Shown: positions 1 to 6,650, numbered from the stretch's first letter. The stretch is 7,072 nt of DNA from Chloroflexota bacterium (GCA_005881055.1 VBHW01000031.1:1-7072), one strand, 5' to 3'. The notes: generated by a model not told the origin, from the letters alone. Made by a program: numbers and translations.

Positions 1-948
1 GCGATCATCGCCGTCCGCGGGGAGGCGTCCGAGGCCGTCGCGGCCATCAGCCGCGCCGTCGATGAGGCCGCCGACGCCGGCTTCATCGGGCCCGACGCGT
101 TCGGTCCCGGCCGCGACCTGGCGGTCAGCGTCCGGCCCGTGCAGGGCGCGTACATGCTCGGCGAGGAGACCGTGCTCCTCAAGGCGCTCGAGGGCCGCCG
201 CGGCCAGCCCGAGCAACGGCCGCCGCATCCAACCGAAACCGGGCTGTTCGGCGCCCCGACCGTCGTCCAGAACGTCCAGACGCTCGCCGCGATCCCGTGG
301 ATCGTCCTGAATGGCGCCGCGGCATTCGCACAGATCGGCTCGCGGGCGAGCCCGGGCACGATCCTCGTCCAGGTGCGTGGCCACGAACGCTCCGGCGTGG
401 CCGAGGTGCCGCTGGGGACGCCGCTGCGCGAGATCGTCGCCCTCGGGGGATCCGCGCCCCGCGGTCGCAAGCTCAAGGCCCTGCTGGTCGGCGGCCCGTC
501 CGGCGGCCTCCTGCCGGCCGACGCGCTCGACACGCCGTACGAGTTCGACGCCCTGCGCGCCGCGGGGGCCCACGTCGGGTCGGGCAGCGTCGTCGTCGCC
601 GATGACCGAGCGTGCACGGTCGACCTCGCCCGCCTCCTGACGAAGTTCTGCTCGGACGAGGCGTGCGGGAAGACGATCCCCTGCCGGATCGGCACGCGCC
701 GTCTCGTCGAGATCGGTGACCGGATCGTCGAGGGCCGGCCGCGCCCGACCGACGTGCAGCTCCTCGTCGACCTCTCGCACGACGTCGTCGAGAGCGCGCT
801 CTGCGACCACGAGCGGCTCGCGACGCTCCCACTGGCGAGCGGGATGCGATACTTCCGGGCGGAGCTCGACGATCACATCCTGCGCAGCTCCTGCCCCGCC
901 GGGGTATGCCAGCCGATCTCGCTCGCGGCCGCAGCGGCGTCCCGCTGA
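1..948 (+). CDS. nuoF: NuoF-type NADH dehydrogenase subunit, 5'-truncated by the window edge
   Basis: This is the FMN- and NADH-binding subunit of complex I (51 kDa family), which takes hydride from NADH and passes electrons into the Fe-S chain. The reading frame is open from base 1 and ends at TGA 946-948, giving 315 visible residues. By comparison with E. coli NuoF roughly 130 N-terminal residues, including the glycine-rich FMN loop, lie upstream. Visible landmarks are GAYMLGEETVL (from base 145, the GEE of the flavin/NADH site), a GLFGAPTVVQNVQTLA stretch typical of the family, an SLBB-like domain (about bases 355-540), and the C-terminal Fe-S domain. In that domain the usual CxxCxxC reads CGKTIPC (664-684), so the middle cysteine is threonine. 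The fourth ligand Cys is present at 802-804, and an extra Cys lies at 649-651. The tail CPAGVC is common in this family. Related HoxF, FdsB and HydB proteins share the fold, but the downstream nuoJKLM genes favour complex I. Confidence 0.93.
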   Translation, partial: AIIAVRGEASEAVAAISRAVDEAADAGFIGPDAFGPGRDLAVSVRPVQGAYMLGEETVLLKALEGRRGQPEQRPPHPTETGLFGAPTVVQNVQTLAAIPWIVLNGAAAFAQIGSRASPGTILVQVRGHERSGVAEVPLGTPLREIVALGGSAPRGRKLKALLVGGPSGGLLPADALDTPYEFDALRAAGAHVGSGSVVVADDRACTVDLARLLTKFCSDEACGKTIPCRIGTRRLVEIGDRIVEGRPRPTDVQLLVDLSHDVVESALCDHERLATLPLASGMRYFRAELDDHILRSSCPAGVCQPISLAAAAASR

Positions 949-992
949 TGCTCGCCCATCGTTCCCCGCCGATGATCCCCACGAGCCGATGA
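948..992 (+). other. Possible 14-codon coupling mini-ORF between nuoF and the next gene
   Basis: An ATG at 948-950 shares its A with the nuoF stop (TGATG). It opens a 14-codon frame, MLAHRSPPMIPTSR, that ends at TGA 990-992. That stop in turn overlaps the ATG at 989 of the next gene in an ATGA arrangement. This could relay terminating ribosomes across the otherwise non-coding 40-base gap. There is no Shine-Dalgarno sequence and no recognisable peptide, so chance is a serious alternative. Its main value is as mild support for the 989 start. Confidence 0.2.
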
Positions 993-3748
993 CCGACCTG
1001 ATCGTCCGCCCCCCGGATCGCCCGCGCGATGCCCCCGGCCTGAAGGCCGTCGTCGACACGACGCGGCCGCTCGACGATTCGCTCGCCGAGCAGCTCGTGA
1101 CGACGCCGGCGCCGCAGCGGCCAATGTCGGCGCCCGTCATCCGGCTCGAGGTCGACGGGCGGGTCGTCGAGGGTCGCGAGGGCCAGACGATCCTCGAAGT
1201 CTGTCGCGACAACGGGATCGAGGTCCCGACGCTCTGCTACGAGCCGAAGCTGCCCGGCTTCGGGGCCTGCCGGATGTGCGTCGTCGAGGTCGAGGGCGAG
1301 GAGCACCCGCCGATCTCCTGCTCGGCCATGGCCACAGGCGGCATGAAGGTGCAGACGCAGACCGAGATGGTCCGGCAGCTCCGGGCGACGAACCTCGAGC
1401 TCATCTTCAGCGACCACAACGCCTACTGCCTGCCGCCCTGCCAGAACAAGTGCCCGAGCCACATCGACATCCCCGGCTTCCTCAAGGCGAACGCCGAGGC
1501 GAACTGGCGCGAGTCGACGCGGATCTTCAAGCGGACGATCCCGTTCCCGTCGATCCTCGGCCGGGTCTGCCCGGCGCCGTGCGAGGAGCATTGCCGGCGC
1601 GACGAGGTGGACGAGGCGATCGCCATCCGCGACAGCCACCGCTATGCCGGCGACCAGGTCATCCGGGCGATGCTCGACGACGAGGTCGAGCCGCCGCTGC
1701 CGTTCGAGATGCAGCCGAAGACCGGCCGGCGCACCGCGGTCATCGGGTCCGGCCCCGCCGGGATGGCGGCCGCGTACTACCTGCTCCTGGCCGGCCACGA
1801 CGTGACGGTCTTCGAGCGCGACCCGGCAGCCGGCGGGATGCACCGCTACGGCATCCCGCAGTACCGCCTGCCGAAGGTCGAGGTCCTCGAGGCCGAGTAC
1901 GAGTCGGTCTGGCGCCTGGGCGGGAGGCTCGAGGCCAACCAGGGCCTGGGGCGCGACTTCACGCTCGACGACCTCCTCCACCAGGGCTACGACGCGGTCT
2001 GCATCGCGACCGGCTGCTACGACACGAACAAGCTCGGCATCCCCAACGAGGAGGCCGACGGCGTCCTCGACGGGCTCGACTACCTCCGCACCGCGACCCT
2101 CGGCCTGCCGTACCCGGGCCATGCCGGCAAGCGCGTCGTCGTCATCGGCGGCGGCTTCACCTCGATGGACTGCTCGCGCACCTCGGTCCGCCAGGGCGCG
2201 GCCGAGGTGACCCTCGTCTACCGCCGCGACATGAAGGACATGCCCGCCTCGAACGAGGTCCACGAGGCGATCGAGGAAGGCGTCACGGCGATCTTCCAGG
2301 CGGGCCCGACGCGGATCATCGTCGACGAGAGGACCGGGAAGGTTAGCGGCGTCGAGTTCATCCGCAACCGCCCCGGCGAGCCCGACGCATCGGGCCGTCG
2401 CCGGCCGGAGCCCTCGCCGGGCACCGAGTTCACGATCCCGTGCGACCGCGTCCTCCTCGCGATCGGCCAGGGTCCGGACCTGTCCTGGTTCGGGCCGGGC
2501 AACGACGGCGTGGAGGCGACGAAGCAGCGCCGGATCAAGGCCGACGCCGTGACGTTCGAGACCGGACGCCCGGGCGTGTTCGCGACGGGCGACGTGCGGA
2601 TCGGGTCGGCGACCGTCGTCCAGGCGATCGCCGAGGGCCGGCGGGCCGCCTACGCGATCGACGCCTACCTGCGCGGCAACGACCTGTCGACCATCCGGAC
2701 GCGACAGACCCTCGCGGAGCCCCAGCCCGAGTTCCTCTCGATCGTCCCGTTCACGAGCGAGGTGAAGGAGCCGCGCTACCGCCTCAAGGCGATGGAGGCG
2801 GAGGTCCGCAACCGGAGCTATCTCGAGTACGAGATCCCGTACAGCCCCGCCGAGGCGGTCGCCGAGTCGACGCGCTGCCTCCAGTGCACGTGCGAGGCGA
2901 TCGGCTACTGCGACCTCCGTCGCCTGGGGATCGAGTACGGGACGACGCTCCAGACGCTCGAGCCGGCGAACCACCAGGGCGCCGGGTTCCGGAGCGTGAC
3001 CGAGAACCGCTTCACCGGCACGAACCACGACTACATCCGCGACGACTCCCACTCGTTCATCCTCCGCGAGCCGTCGCGCTGCATCGACTGCGGGCGGTGC
3101 GCCCAGGTATGCGCCGAGGTCGTCGGGGCGGCGTGCTACGACTTCATGCGGATCGGCTTCGACACCCTCGTGACGACGCCGCTCGACATGAGCCTCAACG
3201 ACACGCCGTGCGTGTCTTGCGGCCGCTGCGCGGAGACGTGCCCGACCGGCGCCCTCATGCCCAAGCCGCGCGTCCTCCAGAAGTACGCCGTCGACGAGAG
3301 CCGCTGCATCCTGTGCGGCATCTGCGTCGACGCCTGCCCGTACGACGCGCTGCGCGACGGCGCGGACTTCGAGCTTTCGCACGGCAGCCGTGAGGATCCC
3401 GAGGTCGACCTCATCGCCCTCGCCGCCATCGATCGCGAGACCGAGGTGAGCTACATCCGGCGCGAGCGCGACTGGACGATCCGGGCGCTCGCCGAGGGCC
3501 GTTCCACGGCGCCGCGGATGCTCCCCGTCCTGCCGCCGTCGCTCGCCCTCGGCGGGGTGCCGGTCCGCGAGGGCGCGCACGTCCACGGCGACGGTGACGG
3601 CCACGGACATGGGAACGGGCACGGGAACGGCCACGGGCTCCCGTCCCAGGGAGGAGTCCCCGCGCTCGGCGCTGGTACGGGCCACGGGTCGGGAACGGGC
3701 CACGCGTCCGCGGTCGGCCCCGAGGTCGCGTCGGGCGGGCACGGGTAG
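989..3748 (+). CDS. NuoG/GltD/NuoI-like fusion: 2Fe-2S, FAD, NAD(P)H and multi-4Fe-4S oxidoreductase
   Basis: A predicted cytoplasmic electron-transfer flavoprotein of 919 residues in the position of nuoG. Domains in order (numbered from ATG 989): a NuoG-type 2Fe-2S domain with C83-x10-C94-x2-C97-x13-C111; a His/Cys region H143-x3-C147-x3-C151-x3-CP, then GRVCPAPCEEHC (C194, C198, C202), resembling both the NuoG His-Cys3 site and the N-terminal clusters of GltD/NfnB; a GltD-type flavoprotein with FAD loop GSGPAG (253-258), GIPQYRLPK, second Rossmann loop GGG (387-389), VYRR (410-413, an NADPH-type signature) and TGD (533-535); a CLQCTC...C motif (630-641); 4Fe-4S motifs at C698-C708, C741-C751 and C773-C783; and a His/Gly-rich tail (864-919). 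The molybdopterin-like body of classical NuoG is absent. An alternative start, ATG 1124, lies just before the 2Fe-2S domain and would remove 45 residues. Neither start has a strong ribosome site; 989 leaves the smaller gap and an ATGA overlap. Confidence 0.9.
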   Translation: MTDLIVRPPDRPRDAPGLKAVVDTTRPLDDSLAEQLVTTPAPQRPMSAPVIRLEVDGRVVEGREGQTILEVCRDNGIEVPTLCYEPKLPGFGACRMCVVEVEGEEHPPISCSAMATGGMKVQTQTEMVRQLRATNLELIFSDHNAYCLPPCQNKCPSHIDIPGFLKANAEANWRESTRIFKRTIPFPSILGRVCPAPCEEHCRRDEVDEAIAIRDSHRYAGDQVIRAMLDDEVEPPLPFEMQPKTGRRTAVIGSGPAGMAAAYYLLLAGHDVTVFERDPAAGGMHRYGIPQYRLPKVEVLEAEYESVWRLGGRLEANQGLGRDFTLDDLLHQGYDAVCIATGCYDTNKLGIPNEEADGVLDGLDYLRTATLGLPYPGHAGKRVVVIGGGFTSMDCSRTSVRQGAAEVTLVYRRDMKDMPASNEVHEAIEEGVTAIFQAGPTRIIVDERTGKVSGVEFIRNRPGEPDASGRRRPEPSPGTEFTIPCDRVLLAIGQGPDLSWFGPGNDGVEATKQRRIKADAVTFETGRPGVFATGDVRIGSATVVQAIAEGRRAAYAIDAYLRGNDLSTIRTRQTLAEPQPEFLSIVPFTSEVKEPRYRLKAMEAEVRNRSYLEYEIPYSPAEAVAESTRCLQCTCEAIGYCDLRRLGIEYGTTLQTLEPANHQGAGFRSVTENRFTGTNHDYIRDDSHSFILREPSRCIDCGRCAQVCAEVVGAACYDFMRIGFDTLVTTPLDMSLNDTPCVSCGRCAETCPTGALMPKPRVLQKYAVDESRCILCGICVDACPYDALRDGADFELSHGSREDPEVDLIALAAIDRETEVSYIRRERDWTIRALAEGRSTAPRMLPVLPPSLALGGVPVREGAHVHGDGDGHGHGNGHGNGHGLPSQGGVPALGAGTGHGSGTGHASAVGPEVASGGHG
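3578..3745 (+). repeat. His/Gly-rich low-complexity tail with short tandem repeats inside the fusion gene
   Basis: The last 56 codons before the stop hold nine histidines (codons at 3578, 3584, 3602, 3608, 3620, 3632, 3683, 3701, 3740), mostly alternating with Gly, Asn or Asp. A 12-base unit coding GNGH occurs twice in tandem (3611-3622 and 3623-3634, one mismatch). The 10-mer acgggccacg recurs at 3677 and 3695, 18 bases apart. The pattern looks like repeat expansion within the frame. Similar tails in HypB and SlyD bind nickel or zinc, but that role is only a possibility here. Confidence 0.85.
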
Positions 3749-3754
3749 CCGCGA

Positions 3755-4357
3755 GTGGGCCTTCGATCGCTCATCCTCATGGCCATCGGGCTCGCGATCG
3801 CCGGTGGCCCGCCCGGCCTGATCCTCGTGCTCAACATCCTCGGCTTCCCGGGCGTCCGGTGGGACGACGTCGCGTTCGTCCTCTTCGCCGAGATCATGCT
3901 CGTGTCCGGGCTGCTCGTCGTGACGATGCGCGACATCATCCGGTGCGGCCTGGCGATGATCGTCTGCTTCGGCGCGCTCGCCGGGATCTACGTGGTCGTC
4001 GGCGCGCCGCTCGTCGCCGGCGCCCAGGTGCTCGTCTACATCGGGGCGATCAGCGTCCTCATCCTCTTCGCGATCATGCTCACACAGGACAAGGCCGCGC
4101 CCGCCCGGCTCGTGTTCCAGACCCAGGCCGTGCCGGCGGCGATCGCCGCGATCGTCCTCGCCTTCGTCATCACCCTGACGGTGACCGCGACGGACTGGGG
4201 CGCCGTCGGGACGCGGATCCGGAACGCAACCGACGACGTCGCCCGGGCGCTGTTCAGCACGTACGTCCTGCCGTTCGAGGTCGTCGGCGTCCTCCTCCTC
4301 GCGGCCGTCATCGGCGGGGTCTTCCTCGCGCGCCACGACGAGGGCGGCCCGCCATGA
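3755..4357 (+). CDS. nuoJ: Complex I membrane subunit NuoJ
   Basis: A 200-residue integral membrane subunit (ND6 family) that sits in the membrane arm between NuoA/H and NuoK and helps couple quinone reduction to proton pumping. The family signature VYIGAISVLILF is present. Its Tyr95 corresponds to Tyr59 of E. coli, in the transmembrane helix that contains the pi-bulge. Hydrophobic segments fall near residues 37-57, 61-80, 87-108, 127-148 and 168-193. A further N-terminal hydrophobic stretch (about 5-30) precedes the region that aligns with E. coli NuoJ, making this protein about 36 residues longer at that end. The start is GTG 3755, six bases after the previous stop. ATG 3779 is an in-frame alternative that shortens it by eight residues. 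No good Shine-Dalgarno is seen, so translation is probably coupled to the upstream gene. Confidence 0.94.
   Translation: MGLRSLILMAIGLAIAGGPPGLILVLNILGFPGVRWDDVAFVLFAEIMLVSGLLVVTMRDIIRCGLAMIVCFGALAGIYVVVGAPLVAGAQVLVYIGAISVLILFAIMLTQDKAAPARLVFQTQAVPAAIAAIVLAFVITLTVTATDWGAVGTRIRNATDDVARALFSTYVLPFEVVGVLLLAAVIGGVFLARHDEGGPP
4340..4344 (+). promoter_or_regulatory. Shine-Dalgarno site for nuoK
   Basis: GAGGG lies nine bases before the nuoK ATG at 4354, inside the 3' end of nuoJ. It supports that start and the 4-base nuoJ/nuoK overlap. Confidence 0.55.
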
Positions 4358-4665
4358 GCAACTCGCTCGACAGCTACCTCGTCCTCTCGGGGCTGCTCTT
4401 CGCGATCGGCTCGTTCGGGTTCCTGGCCAGGCGCAACGCGATCAGCATGCTCATGTCGATCGAGCTCATGCTCAACGCGGTCAACCTCGCGATCGTCGCG
4501 TTCGGGTCGTTCATCGAGCCGCTCAAGGCGAACGCGTCAGTGATCGCGATCATCGTCATGGCCGTGGCTGCCGGTGAGGCGACCGTGGGCCTGGCGATCG
4601 TCATCGCGATCTACCGGAACCGCCGGACGCCGCTCGTCGACGAGTACAACGCGATGCGCCAGTAG
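4354..4665 (+). CDS. nuoK: Complex I membrane subunit NuoK
   Basis: A 103-residue subunit of the ND4L family, the usual length, forming one of the proton channels at the NuoJ/NuoK/NuoA end of the membrane arm. Three transmembrane helices are clear (about residues 5-24, 29-52 and 60-94). The conserved SIELMLNAVNL motif carries Glu37 and the third helix (AAGEATVGLAI) carries Glu75. These correspond to the functionally required Glu36 and Glu72 of E. coli NuoK. The RRN that precedes helix 2 is also typical. The ATG overlaps the nuoJ stop by four bases (ATGA), which together with the upstream GAGGG fixes the start and implies coupled translation. Nothing in the sequence is unusual for the family. 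Confidence 0.97.
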   Translation: MSNSLDSYLVLSGLLFAIGSFGFLARRNAISMLMSIELMLNAVNLAIVAFGSFIEPLKANASVIAIIVMAVAAGEATVGLAIVIAIYRNRRTPLVDEYNAMRQ

Positions 4666-4682
4666 CGGCGGTCGACCCCGAG

Positions 4683-6650
4683 ATGGCCCAGCTCGTGCCC
4701 CTCATCGTCGCCCTGCCGATCGCCGGCTTCGCGTTCACGGCGCTCTTCGGGCGGCGGATCCAGTACGCCTACGGCCGCCCGGCCGCCAGCCTCGTCCCGG
4801 TCGGCGCGATCGTCCTCACGTGGCTCATCGCCTCGGCCGTCGCCATCACCTCGCTCACCGGCGGGTTCGGCGAGGGCGGCGCCTCGGTGACGCTCTGGCG
4901 CTGGATCCCGGCCGGCACGTTCAGCATCGACATCGGCTTCCACGTCGACCAGCTGACGGCCTGCCTCCTCATCGTCGTCACGACGATCGGGATGCTCGTG
5001 CACGTGTACTCGATCGGCTACATGGCCCACGACGGCGGGTACTGGCGCTTCTTCGCGTACCTCAACCTGTTCATGTTCTCGATGCTCCTGCTGGTCCTGG
5101 CGGACAACTTCCTCGTGGTGTTCGCGGGCTGGGAGCTCGTCGGGTTCTGCAGCTACGCGCTCATCGGCTTCTGGTACCGGCGCCGGAGCGCCGCGCTCGG
5201 GGCGAAGAAGGCGTTCCTCGTCAACCGCGTGGGCGACGTCGGGTTCGCGCTCGGGCTCGCCGCAATCTGGGTGAACACCCAGACCCTGAACATCCACGAT
5301 GCCCTCGAACGGCTCGCGAAGATCGACGCGACGAACCACGGGCTCGTCGTCCTGATCGCGCTCCTCGTGTTCTGCGGCGCCGCCGGCAAGAGCGCGCAGT
5401 TCCCGCTCCACGTCTGGCTGCCCGACGCGATGGAGGGCCCGACGCCCGTCTCCGCGCTCATCCACGCGGCGACGATGGTCAACGCCGGCGTCTATCTCGT
5501 CGCCCGCGTCAACCCGCTCTTCGGGCACGCGCCGGAAGCGATGGTCGTCGTCGCCGGGATCGGGATCTTCACCGCGATCCTCGCGGCGTCGATCGCGCTG
5601 ACGCAGACCGACATCAAGCGCGTCCTCGCGTACTCGACGCTGAGCCAGCTCGGCTACATGTTCGCCGCGCTCGGGGTCGGCGCCTGGACGGCGGCGATCT
5701 TCCACCTCATGACCCACGGCTTTTTCAAGGGCCTGCTGTTCCTCGACTCCGGCTCGGTCATCCATGCGGTCCACGAGGAGCAGGACATGCGCCGGATGGG
5801 CGGCCTCTGGCGGAAGATCCCGATCACGTACTGGACGATGCTCGTCGGCGCCGTCGCGATCTCGGGCATCCCGCCGCTCGCCGGCTTCTTCAGCAAGGAC
5901 GAGATCCTCGGGTCCGCGTTCAAGAACGGGTTCCTGTGGGTGTGGGGCGTCGGCATCGTCGTCGCCGGGCTGACGGCGTTCTACATGTTCCGGCTCATCG
6001 GCCTGACGTTCTGGGGAACGAGCCGGGTCGACCCGGCCGTCGAGCCGAACATCCACGAGTCGCCGCGATCGATGACCGCCCCGCTCGTCGCCCTCGCGAT
6101 CCCGTCCGCCGTGCTCGGGCTGCTCATCGGGTTCCCGCCGGAGAACGGGCTCCTCGCCGGCTGGCTGCGACCGGTCTTCGAGGGGACTGTGAAGCTGTCC
6201 GGGCACGAGGAGTCGTTCCAGCTCTTCGGGATCGACGGCGCGCTCATCCTCGCGAGCGTGACGGTCGCGGTCATCGGCATCTCGATCGCCTGGCGCCTGT
6301 TCGGCGTCGAGCTGTTCAACCTCCGTCGCGCCCCCGACCCGGAGGCGGTCCAGGCCGTGACGGCCCGAGCGCCGTTCCTCTACCGCGCGTCGCTCAACAA
6401 GTGGTGGTTCGACGACCTGAACGACCTGGTCTTCATCAGGATCGGCGGTCGCGTCGCCGCGGCCTGCTGGTGGTTCGACCGGGTCATCGTCGACGGCACC
6501 GTCAACAGCATCGGCTCGGTCACGGTCGTCGTCGGGCGGGAGCTGCGCCGCGTCCAGACGGGACGCGTCCAGAACTACGCGCTCGGGATCGCCATCGGCC
6601 TCATCGTGATGGCGGGCTCGTACCTGCTCATCGTCGGAGCGCCGCGATGA
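4683..6650 (+). CDS. nuoL: Complex I antiporter-like subunit NuoL
   Basis: A 655-residue distal proton-pumping subunit of the membrane arm (ND5 family; 613 in E. coli). The key residues of the proton path are present: Glu151 in GWELVGF, Asp185 in NRVGDVG, Lys236 in GKSAQFPLHVWLPDAMEGP, His261 in IHAATMVNAG, Lys312 in TDIKRVLAYSTLSQLGYM, His341 and His345 in FHLMTHGFFK, Lys349, and Lys405-Asp406 in GFFSKDEIL. The offset from E. coli numbering is a steady 6-7. About 16 transmembrane helices are expected. The C-terminal part (WWFDDLND through RRVQTGRVQNYALG) matches the lateral amphipathic helix and terminal anchor that run back along NuoM and NuoN. One oddity is Asp355 in LLFLDSGSVIHA, where the family usually has Ala or Gly. 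The gene starts 17 bases after nuoK; its ribosome site is weak. Confidence 0.98.
   Translation: MAQLVPLIVALPIAGFAFTALFGRRIQYAYGRPAASLVPVGAIVLTWLIASAVAITSLTGGFGEGGASVTLWRWIPAGTFSIDIGFHVDQLTACLLIVVTTIGMLVHVYSIGYMAHDGGYWRFFAYLNLFMFSMLLLVLADNFLVVFAGWELVGFCSYALIGFWYRRRSAALGAKKAFLVNRVGDVGFALGLAAIWVNTQTLNIHDALERLAKIDATNHGLVVLIALLVFCGAAGKSAQFPLHVWLPDAMEGPTPVSALIHAATMVNAGVYLVARVNPLFGHAPEAMVVVAGIGIFTAILAASIALTQTDIKRVLAYSTLSQLGYMFAALGVGAWTAAIFHLMTHGFFKGLLFLDSGSVIHAVHEEQDMRRMGGLWRKIPITYWTMLVGAVAISGIPPLAGFFSKDEILGSAFKNGFLWVWGVGIVVAGLTAFYMFRLIGLTFWGTSRVDPAVEPNIHESPRSMTAPLVALAIPSAVLGLLIGFPPENGLLAGWLRPVFEGTVKLSGHEESFQLFGIDGALILASVTVAVIGISIAWRLFGVELFNLRRAPDPEAVQAVTARAPFLYRASLNKWWFDDLNDLVFIRIGGRVAAACWWFDRVIVDGTVNSIGSVTVVVGRELRRVQTGRVQNYALGIAIGLIVMAGSYLLIVGAPR
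6636..6639 (+). promoter_or_regulatory. Shine-Dalgarno site for nuoM
   Basis: GGAG lies seven bases before the nuoM ATG at 6647, within the last codons of nuoL. The spacing is near ideal and supports the chosen start. Confidence 0.55.

Noticed and set aside
716..988. The fusion gene frame stays open upstream to an ATG at 716, which would overlap nuoF by 233 bases.
   Set aside because: The upstream part overlaps conserved NuoF sequence including its Fe-S ligands and translates to low-complexity Arg/Ser-rich sequence. A start at 989 or 1124 fits the domain layout.
4123..4170. Frequent GATC-containing words such as GCGATCG across the window, which might suggest a motif family.
   Set aside because: They arise from favoured Ala-Ile and Ile-Val codon pairs (GCG ATC, ATC GTC) in membrane protein genes and follow the reading frame.
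473..4336. A very long open frame on the minus strand (1287 codons) covering several genes.
   Set aside because: It is a shadow of plus-strand coding in very GC-rich DNA, where stop codons are rare. Its translation is low-complexity, rich in Arg, Asp, Ala and Gly without domains, while the plus strand encodes recognisable proteins throughout.
4666..4682. The nuoK-nuoL gap as a possible terminator or promoter.
   Set aside because: Seventeen bases without a hairpin followed by T-run and without promoter-like boxes; a simple intergenic spacer within an operon.
4611..6206. A 531-codon minus-strand open frame inside nuoL.
   Set aside because: It lies antisense to an unambiguous NuoL and has a charged, repetitive composition with no recognisable motif; explained by GC bias.
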